A stretch of DNA of 6,609 nucleotides. It comes from ZC4RG30 sp031424095 (GTDB taxonomy: Bacteria; Pseudomonadota; Gammaproteobacteria; Steroidobacterales; Steroidobacteraceae). The stretch spans positions 1 through 6,609 of the forward strand of contig JANPGU010000237.1 in assembly GCA_031424095.1 (NCBI GenBank). The letters are read 5' to 3'. Under the pieces are notes generated by a model that saw only the letters and a program-made list of their open reading frames with translations, had not been told where the DNA came from and did no database searches. The position numbers were made by a program, and so were the translations under genes. This document shows, in pieces, positions 1-5,305 of the stretch. How positions within the stretch are numbered: position 1 is the first letter of the stretch; every line of letters begins with the position of its first letter.

Positions 1-2243
1 AGTTCCGCGAACAGAGCGTGCAGGACACGCCGCTGTCCATCACCGCCATCTCCGGCGACCTGCTGGAAGCGCGCAGCCAGACGAGCCTGGCAGAAGTGAC
101 CAACCAGGCGCCAAACGTGACGCTGAAGCCCCAGGGTGCGGCCTTCGGTCCTGCAATGGGTGCATCCATTCGCGGTGTCGGCCAGTTCGACTTCAATCCG
201 GCGCTCGAACCGGGTGTCGGCATCTATGTGGACGATGTGTACTTCGCCACGCTGACCGGTTCCATCCTCGATCTGCTCGATCTGGAACGCGTGGAAATCC
301 TGCGTGGCCCGCAGGGCACACTGGCTGGCAAGAATTCCATCGGTGGTGCGGTGAAGCTGTATTCCCGCAAGCCGACGGGTGAGGGCGGCTCCATCTCGGG
401 CACCTACGGCTCGCGCGATCGCGTCGATCTGCGTGCCAGCGGTGACTTCGCACTCGCCGACAATGTCTTCATGCGCATGACGGGTGTGAGCAAGCGCCAG
501 CGCGGTCCGGTCAAGCGCATAGATTACGGCTGCGCGTTTCCAGCCAGCGGCGTGCCGATCCTCGCGCCGGTGCTCGATGACTGCGTGGTAGGCACGCTGG
601 GTGACGTGGACTACACCGCCTTGCGCGCGCAGCTGCGCTGGGTGGCCGCCGACAACCTGGAAATCTCGGGCTCCATCGACTTCACCGACGACAACCGCAC
701 GCCCGCAGGCTCGGTACTGGCGCAGGCCACGAGCACGGTCAATCCGAACGTGCAGCCAGTGCCGGGCACTACGCTTGCGCCATCGGCCTTCGTGCCACCG
801 CGCGGGTCGTATTACAACTACGCGACCTTCTACAACCCGCGCGGTACGTTCACGCGTCTGGTCACACCGTTTACCACCACACCCATGCTCGAGACGCGAC
901 CACCGATCAACACGCATTTCACCGGCTGGGGCGCGGCGGTCGATGCCGACTGGAAACTTTCCGACACGCTGTCGCTGAAGGCGATCAGCGCCTACCGGGC
1001 GTACACCAGCTTCTTCTCGAACGACAACGACCTGTCGCCGCTGGCAAGCTCGCTGGGCTTCGGCGATCTCGCGTTCCATTCCTTCAGCCAGGAAGTGCGT
1101 CTGAACGGCGCCGCGCTCGAGGGCAAGCGCCTGGAATATACGCTGGGCGCGTTCTACCTCGACCAGCGCTCGGTCTATGCCACCACGCAGGACCTGCGCT
1201 ACTCGGGCACCGGCCTTACGCAGTTCCAGGGCCATGATCCGGTGAATGCCGACACGCGCGCAGCTTTCGCGCATCTGTCGTACCACTTCACCGAGCAGTT
1301 CTCCACCAACCTCGGCCTGCGCTACACGGACGAGCACAAGGACTACTCCTTCGTACGCCGGACCTATGCCGGTGCGCTGCATCCCACGCTCGGTGCGCTG
1401 GAAGCCGGCAATCCGCGCAATTACGACGGCAATAACTTCGACTATCGCGTCAACCTGCAGTACGCATGGAATGACGATTTCATGACCTATGCGCAGTTCG
1501 CCACCGGCTTCAAGGGTGGTGGCGTGTCGCCGCGGCCGTTCTCGCCGGCGCAGGCAGTGCCCTTCAATCCGGAAAAGCTGAAGTCCTACGAAGTCGGCAT
1601 GAAGTCGGACCTGCTGGACCGCCGCCTGCGCATCAACGCCTCGGTGTTCTTCAGTGACTACAACGACCTGCAGCTCACGCTGCTCAGCTGCCCGCAATAC
1701 GGCGCCGGCCTGCCCTGTGCCGTGGTGGCCAATGCCGGCAACGCAGAGATGAAGGGCGCGGAGCTGGAAATCGTCGCCAGGCCCATCGACGGTTTGTCCA
1801 TCGATGGCTCATTCAGCGTGCTGGATTTCAAGTACACCTTCGTGGATCCACAGGCTGGCGGACCGACGCGGCCCACCGGACCGCAGTACGGAATGCGCCC
1901 GGCGTACGTGCCTAAGATCAAATGGAGCGTGGGGGCGCAGTACACCTTCAACATGGCGGGCGGAGCCACGCTCACGCCGCGCGCTGATGTGAGCTTTCAG
2001 GGCGCGCTGTTCACCAATGGCTACAACAACGCCACGAATCGCATCAACCCCTATGGGGTAGGCAATGCGCGGCTGACCTGGCGCAGTGCCGACGGTGGTT
2101 GGGAAGCCTCGGGCGAGGTGACCAACCTCACGGACAAGTACTATTACCTCACCCGCTTTGACCAGTTTACGCTGACGGGCATTACCGATGGACAGCCGGG
2201 CAGGCCGCGGGAATACGCCCTGACGGTCAAGCGCAAGTTCTGA
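1..2243 (+). CDS. TonB-dependent outer-membrane receptor, 5' end missing
   Basis: Outer-membrane beta-barrel transporter that takes up a ligand (siderophore, vitamin, glycan or other large molecule) using energy from TonB-ExbB-ExbD. The frame is open from base 3 and gives 746 visible residues. The in-frame GTG at 18 lies inside the plug domain (FREQSVQDTPLSITAISG), so it is not the start; the signal peptide, TonB box and first plug residues lie upstream. Visible plug landmarks are IRGVGQFDFNP (about 56-66), GVGIYVDDVY (71-80) and the family hallmark VEILRGPQGTL (97-107), followed by GKNSIGGAV. The barrel runs from about residue 125 to the end, with alternating aromatic strands and a terminal EYALTVKRKF; the final Phe is the usual BAM recognition signal. 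Two close Cys pairs (177/194 and 563/572) could form disulfides in extracellular loops. The ligand cannot be read from the sequence. It faces the minus-strand operon tail to tail. Confidence 0.95.
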   Translation, partial: FREQSVQDTPLSITAISGDLLEARSQTSLAEVTNQAPNVTLKPQGAAFGPAMGASIRGVGQFDFNPALEPGVGIYVDDVYFATLTGSILDLLDLERVEILRGPQGTLAGKNSIGGAVKLYSRKPTGEGGSISGTYGSRDRVDLRASGDFALADNVFMRMTGVSKRQRGPVKRIDYGCAFPASGVPILAPVLDDCVVGTLGDVDYTALRAQLRWVAADNLEISGSIDFTDDNRTPAGSVLAQATSTVNPNVQPVPGTTLAPSAFVPPRGSYYNYATFYNPRGTFTRLVTPFTTTPMLETRPPINTHFTGWGAAVDADWKLSDTLSLKAISAYRAYTSFFSNDNDLSPLASSLGFGDLAFHSFSQEVRLNGAALEGKRLEYTLGAFYLDQRSVYATTQDLRYSGTGLTQFQGHDPVNADTRAAFAHLSYHFTEQFSTNLGLRYTDEHKDYSFVRRTYAGALHPTLGALEAGNPRNYDGNNFDYRVNLQYAWNDDFMTYAQFATGFKGGGVSPRPFSPAQAVPFNPEKLKSYEVGMKSDLLDRRLRINASVFFSDYNDLQLTLLSCPQYGAGLPCAVVANAGNAEMKGAELEIVARPIDGLSIDGSFSVLDFKYTFVDPQAGGPTRPTGPQYGMRPAYVPKIKWSVGAQYTFNMAGGATLTPRADVSFQGALFTNGYNNATNRINPYGVGNARLTWRSADGGWEASGEVTNLTDKYYYLTRFDQFTLTGITDGQPGRPREYALTVKRKF

Positions 2244-2248
2244 TCGGC

Positions 2249-2294
2249 ATCGCGCCGGTGCGGGGGCGCTATTCCCAGCCCGTGCCGGCGCGAT
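2249..2294. terminator. Shared stem-loop between convergent genes
   Basis: The arms 2249-2264 (ATCGCGCCGGTGCGGG) and 2279-2294 (CCCGTGCCGGCGCGAT) pair as 10 bp, then two tandem G-U wobbles in RNA, then 4 bp, around a 14-nt loop. The stem starts 5 nt after the receptor stop. It also covers the last codons of the minus-strand gene, whose TAG (2269-2271) falls in the loop. It could stop transcription or protect mRNA ends in both directions. No T-run follows the stem on either strand, so it is not a textbook intrinsic terminator; Rho-assisted termination or 3'-end stabilisation is equally possible. Confidence 0.5.
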
Positions 2295-3240
2295 AGACGT
2301 TGGAGTTCAGGAACACGCCCTGCACGCGCAGGATGCGCCCAGCGCGAAACTTGAAGGCCTGGCCCAGCAGGTTCTCGTTGGGAAAGCGCATCGAGTCCAT
2401 GAACGGATAGAAGCGGCCGCGAAAATCAACGCCGGGCACATCGCCGCGGCGGCGGAAGTTCCAGAAACCGAACACCACCTGCCGTTCGACATCGATGACC
2501 GGAAAGCGCGCGTTGTCATAGCTGGTGATGAAGCTGTAGAGGCCGGTGCTGAGCTGCTCTGCGCAATCCATCCCCATGGTCTGTCGCACGGCGGCCTGCC
2601 AGCTGGTCGCGTCTGCAATCGGGGCCAGGGCAACTGGCGGGCGATCATTCGGACCATGCGCCATCACGTTGCCGTTCTCCAGTCGCAGGCAGGACTCCCG
2701 ATTGAACTTCACCAGGCGCCCATCGCTGCGCGATACGGCGCGCAGGTAATTGCGGGTTTCCTCGGCAAGCTGCGCGCGCGTCAGTCGCGTTGCGGCGGGT
2801 TCGATCTGCGTCCAGGCGGGCTCCACCGGTGGCATGTGCATGGCCATTGGCGCGCCGCGATTGAGCACTGATTCGATCTCGCTGATCCGGCCCGCCACGA
2901 TGCGGATGCGCAGCGCCATCAGGCCGCCGCGTTCACCTTCGCGAAAATCCACCTGCGTGGCCGCTTGTCCCGATTCCGGATCCAGATAATCGACGCGATA
3001 GGGTCCGAGACCGCTGATCGTGAACCACAGCGCTTCCCCAAGCGGCACCCGAACGCCGTTTTCGGTGAATCGCACTTTCGGTGCCACTGGCAATCGCGCG
3101 GGATCCCTGGCGACCAGGGCCTCGAGATAGGTGGTCAGAAATGCGCTGAGGCAAGTCCGATCGCAGCTCGGCGCCGCTGCCATTGCCGTGGCCGGCAGCA
3201 GTGCAGCAGATGCCGTGATTGCCAGCAGAACAGTTCTCAT
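2269..3240 (-). CDS. Exported protein with two NTF2-like halves, unknown function (DUF8021-like)
   Basis: 323 residues. Residues 1-21 form a signal peptide (positively charged start, Leu/Ala core, cleavage likely after AMA), so the product is probably periplasmic; no lipobox precedes Cys26. The mature part looks like two related alpha+beta halves, about 27-130 and 150-315. YLEALVARDPARL plus FTENG in the first echoes YLRAVSRSDGRL plus LENG in the second, and IRIVAGRISEIESVL (111-125) echoes FKFRAGRILRVQGVF (296-310). It resembles, from memory, the DUF8021-type proteins found near TonB receptors in Proteobacteria and in fungi; no activity is established. Cys 26, 30, 184 and 226 could form disulfides. 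The ATG at 3240 is chosen because the signal peptide begins there and it overlaps the upstream stop as ATGA. The frame stays open to 3843, but that part lies antiparallel to nothing of its own: it is an out-of-frame reading of the upstream gene. Its own Shine-Dalgarno is weak, consistent with coupling. Confidence 0.8.
   Translation of the reverse strand: MRTVLLAITASAALLPATAMAAAPSCDRTCLSAFLTTYLEALVARDPARLPVAPKVRFTENGVRVPLGEALWFTISGLGPYRVDYLDPESGQAATQVDFREGERGGLMALRIRIVAGRISEIESVLNRGAPMAMHMPPVEPAWTQIEPAATRLTRAQLAEETRNYLRAVSRSDGRLVKFNRESCLRLENGNVMAHGPNDRPPVALAPIADATSWQAAVRQTMGMDCAEQLSTGLYSFITSYDNARFPVIDVERQVVFGFWNFRRRGDVPGVDFRGRFYPFMDSMRFPNENLLGQAFKFRAGRILRVQGVFLNSNVYRAGTGWE
3237..3240 (-). other. 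ATGA stop/start overlap coupling two genes
   Basis: Read on the minus strand, bases 3240-3237 are ATGA: ATG starts the exported protein and TGA ends the SnoaL-like protein. The region just upstream of this ATG (CCGGGCCACGAGC) has no good Shine-Dalgarno. Translation of the second gene therefore probably depends on ribosomes terminating on the first. Confidence 0.85.
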
Positions 3241-3986
3241 GCTCGTGGCCCGGTTGCCATGATTTCGGTCACTGCCGCGCCGGTGATGGGATGCAGGTAG
3301 TGAAACGGCATGAACTGCCTTCCCAGTGGCGCCAGCGGTGGCGTGGGTGGCAGCTGGGGCGGCATCTCCACGCTGGCCGCCGCACTCTGGAACCACATGT
3401 ATTCGTAATCGTGCGAAACGTAATACGTTGGCACCCAGAACAAGACGGCAATCTTCCAGACGCCGTTCTCCTTCACATACGTGTTTTCGTACACGCCTTC
3501 CGCATACATCATGGCGCCGCCGCTGAGTGATCCTGGCGGCCCACCGGTCGCCGCCACGGCCGGTTTGCTGCCGGGAATCGGCTGGCGCTGCGGTCCACCG
3601 CCTGCCTGGACCACGCCGCGCCAGCGGGCCTGCGCATGCAGGCGATCCGCTGCAACAGTCACGATCCCCTGGCCCTGCATGTGGTTGATCACCTGCTGCC
3701 GGCGCAGACCGCTGACACCACCGCCGTTCACGTCGCGCAGGAACCTGAGCACATTGTCCTTGCCGACATACCTGCCGCGGCTGCCAATCTCGATGGCCGC
3801 ACCGCGCTCCGCGAAGAGGTTTGCCATCGGCTCCCACAGACACAGGTCGATGTAGTAGCCGTACATCCGCTGCAGCCGCTTGATCTCTTCGATGTCTTCC
3901 AGCATCCCGACGCGATGCTCCACCAGCACTTCGAGCTTGTGCTCCAGGTTGGCGATCCGCTTCAGCAGGTCGTCACGATCATCCAT
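3237..3986 (-). CDS. SnoaL-like (NTF2-fold) cytoplasmic protein, SnoaL_4 type
   Basis: 249 residues with no signal peptide or membrane segment. The N-terminus (about 4-40) is a charged, heptad-like helix (LLKRIANLEHKLEVL) suited to oligomerisation. It runs into the family helix IEEIKRLQRMYGYYID (32-47), then LFAERGAAIEIGSRGRYVG (57-75), the conserved NHMQGQ (101-106), the strand HAQARWRGV (117-125), and GVYENTYVKENGVWKI (164-179) with the aromatic VPTYYV. This pattern is typical of SnoaL-like cone-shaped folds, which hold small hydrophobic substrates; members include cyclases, dehydratases, isomerases and non-catalytic binders, so the reaction is unknown. A Gly/Pro-rich insert (about 129-157) and a Pro-rich stretch (209-220) precede the tail PFHYLHPITG. 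The ATG at 3986 is preferred because GGAG lies 8 nt upstream; a TTG at 4064 would add 26 residues that look non-conserved and overlap the candidate promoter. First gene of a two-gene operon with the exported NTF2-like protein. Confidence 0.85.
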   Translation of the reverse strand: MDDRDDLLKRIANLEHKLEVLVEHRVGMLEDIEEIKRLQRMYGYYIDLCLWEPMANLFAERGAAIEIGSRGRYVGKDNVLRFLRDVNGGGVSGLRRQQVINHMQGQGIVTVAADRLHAQARWRGVVQAGGGPQRQPIPGSKPAVAATGGPPGSLSGGAMMYAEGVYENTYVKENGVWKIAVLFWVPTYYVSHDYEYMWFQSAAASVEMPPQLPPTPPLAPLGRQFMPFHYLHPITGAAVTEIMATGPRA

Positions 3987-3994
3987 GGTTTGCG

Positions 3995-3998
3995 CTCC
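3995..3998 (-). promoter_or_regulatory. Ribosome binding site deciding the SnoaL-like start
   Basis: GGAG on the minus strand with 8 nt to the ATG at 3986. The upstream in-frame TTG at 4064 has no comparably placed site, so this favours the 249-residue product. Confidence 0.65.
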
Positions 3999-4010
3999 GG
4001 GCCGGATTGT

Positions 4011-4025
4011 GAGCGATAGGCGCTC
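4011..4025. repeat. Short dyad in the operon leader
   Basis: Perfect 5-bp inverted repeat GAGCG-ATAGG-CGCTC. It lies just downstream of the candidate -10 of the minus-strand operon and upstream of its Shine-Dalgarno. It could be a small leader hairpin or part of an operator. It is short enough to occur by chance. Confidence 0.25.
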
Positions 4026-4035
4026 GGGTGGCCTG

Positions 4036-4064
4036 ATGATCCCCCTTTGGCTTTGTGAGCTCAA
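4036..4064 (-). promoter_or_regulatory. Candidate sigma70 promoter for the NTF2-like operon
   Basis: On the minus strand, TTGAGC (4064-4059, 4 of 6 to TTGACA) is followed after exactly 17 nt by GATCAT (4041-4036, 4 of 6 to TATAAT). Transcription would begin near 4029, leaving a leader of about 43 nt before the ATG at 3986. The same TTG is the alternative start codon of the SnoaL-like frame, so both roles are unlikely to be true. Confidence 0.3.
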
Positions 4065-4094
4065 GAACAGGCCCCACCTCGTCGCGACCCAGCT

Positions 4095-4103
4095 TGCTAT
4101 GCT
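4095..4103 (+). promoter_or_regulatory. Candidate extended -10 promoter for the kinase
   Basis: TGCTATGCT matches the extended -10 form TGnTAtnnT (hexamer 4098-4103, 4 of 6 to TATAAT). The position 17 bp upstream (4075-4080, CACCTC) is a poor -35, which extended -10 promoters can tolerate. Transcription would begin near 4110, giving a leader of about 49 nt. A small dyad, CAGC-N7-GCTG (4090-4104), covers the element. Confidence 0.3.
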
Positions 4104-4109
4104 GCACCG

Positions 4110-4132
4110 CCTGCTGACGAACCCGTAGCAGG
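4110..4132 (+). repeat. Inverted repeat / hairpin in the kinase leader
   Basis: CCTGCT (4110-4115) and AGCAGG (4127-4132) are perfect complements. With one bulged G, AC (4117-4118) also pairs with GT (4125-4126) around a 6-nt GAACCC loop. It lies at the predicted start of the kinase mRNA and 16 nt before the Shine-Dalgarno, where it could act as an operator or a leader hairpin. Confidence 0.4.
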
Positions 4133-4148
4133 ATCACCGCTTCGATCC

Positions 4149-4152
4149 AGGA
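4149..4152 (+). promoter_or_regulatory. Ribosome binding site deciding the kinase start
   Basis: AGGA directly abuts the first ATG (4153), which is too close for initiation, but is 6 nt from the second in-frame ATG (4159). This favours a start at 4159 and a protein beginning MRLSRFISSN. Confidence 0.6.
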
Positions 4153-4158
4153 ATGAGC

Positions 4159-5295
4159 ATGCGACTGTCCCGCTTCATCAGTTCGAACCTTGATCTGATC
4201 CTGGCGGACTGGGTGGAATTCGCCCGCCAGCAGGAACCGGCAGCATCCGGCATGGACGAGCGTGCGCTGCTGGATCATGGCAAATTGATCCTGCAGGAGA
4301 TTGCGCGTGACATGCTGCGACCGCAGGATGAAGATGAGCAGCAGGCGAAGTCCGAAGGCAACAGCACCACCGCTTCCACCTCGAGAAACGTGCCGTCGCG
4401 CAGTCACGCCCGCCAACGTGAGCGCCAGGGATTCGCCGTTGAGCAGATGGTCGCCGAGTATCGGGCGCTGCGGGCAACGGTACTGCGCCTGTGGGTTGCT
4501 GCAGCGCCCGGAACAGGCGCCGAAGACCTGGAAGACGTGATCCGCTTCAACGAGGCCGTTGACCAGGCCATTGCGGAATCGCTCGCTGTCTTCCTGGTCG
4601 AAGTGGACAAGACCCGGGATCTGTTTCTGGGAATGCTCGGTCATGATCTGCGTGGGCCCCTGAGCACGATTGCGACCTGCGTCCAGGTCGAACAGAAGTC
4701 CCGGTTAAGCCCGTCGCCGACAGGCGCCATCGTGCTGCGCAGCGTGGCGCAGATGAAGGCGCTGCTGGATGACCTGGTGGAATACACGCGCAATCGCCTG
4801 GGCGCTGGACTCAGCGTCGAGCGCACACCCCTGCAGATGGAAAAATTCGCCCGTGACACGCTGAGTGAAATCGAAACCCTCAGCATAGGGCGAGTGCTGG
4901 AGCTGGAATCCCATGGCGATACCAGCGGTGAATGGGACGCGCGGCGGCTGCACCAGGCACTCTCGAATCTGGTCTTCAATGCGCTGAAGTACGGCAATCC
5001 TGGTTCTGCAATCCATGTGAGTGTGGACGGTCGCGGCAAGGAGGTGGTCATCCTCGCGGTCGAAAATGCCGGCAAGCCGATCCCTGTTGAAGTTCTACCG
5101 CGGATTTTCGATCCGCTGGTGCGTGCCCAGGTCGATGAACCGGATGCCGATTTGCCGACCTCTGGCGCGAATCTGGGCCTGGGGCTCTATGTAGTGCGCG
5201 AAGTGGCTCAGGCGCACGGTGGCACAGTCCAGGTCTCGTCTACCAATCCGGTGACGCGCTTCGAACTTCGCCTGCCGCGTGCCGGTATGCGGTGA
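4159..5295 (+). CDS. Soluble sensor histidine kinase with RsbRD_N-type sensor domain
   Basis: 378 residues from ATG 4159 (380 from 4153). It autophosphorylates a His and would pass the phosphate to a response regulator, which is not in the window. Residues 5-145 match the RsbRD_N type of sensor (RFISSNLDLILADWVEFAR, a polar Ser/Thr/Gln-rich segment, then VEQMVAEYRALRATVLRLW). No membrane span is present, so it senses in the cytoplasm. The HisKA H-box is GHDLRGPLS with His162. The ATPase domain shows the N-box NLVFNALKYG (Asn270, Asn274), a G1-like VENAGKPIP with Asn303 where the usual DxGxG motif has Asp, an F-box RIFDP, and a G2-box GLGLYVVREVAQAHGG. From memory, VxNxGxPIP is common in this subfamily, so the kinase is probably active. 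It is transcribed away from the NTF2-like operon and converges on the symporter with a 10-bp gap. The input signal is unknown. Confidence 0.93.
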   Translation: MRLSRFISSNLDLILADWVEFARQQEPAASGMDERALLDHGKLILQEIARDMLRPQDEDEQQAKSEGNSTTASTSRNVPSRSHARQRERQGFAVEQMVAEYRALRATVLRLWVAAAPGTGAEDLEDVIRFNEAVDQAIAESLAVFLVEVDKTRDLFLGMLGHDLRGPLSTIATCVQVEQKSRLSPSPTGAIVLRSVAQMKALLDDLVEYTRNRLGAGLSVERTPLQMEKFARDTLSEIETLSIGRVLELESHGDTSGEWDARRLHQALSNLVFNALKYGNPGSAIHVSVDGRGKEVVILAVENAGKPIPVEVLPRIFDPLVRAQVDEPDADLPTSGANLGLGLYVVREVAQAHGGTVQVSSTNPVTRFELRLPRAGMR

Positions 5296-5305
5296 CCGTC
5301 GTGAA

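Noticed and set aside
18..20. GTG at 18 as the receptor start.
   Set aside because: It lies within the conserved plug segment, and the frame is open to the window edge; the signal peptide must lie upstream.
2269..3843. A 524-residue minus-strand open frame that would extend the exported protein by 201 residues.
   Set aside because: The extra part is Arg/Gly/Ala-rich and out of frame over the SnoaL-like gene. A clear signal peptide begins at the ATG at 3240, which also forms the ATGA overlap.
4062..4064. TTG start for the SnoaL-like protein adding 26 residues.
   Set aside because: The added residues show no family resemblance, the site lacks a well-spaced Shine-Dalgarno, and the ATG at 3986 has GGAG at 8 nt.
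3979..4644. A 221-residue minus-strand open frame opposite the start of the kinase.
   Set aside because: It lacks any recognisable domain and covers conserved kinase sensor sequence and the intergenic region; it is best explained as chance opening in GC-rich DNA.
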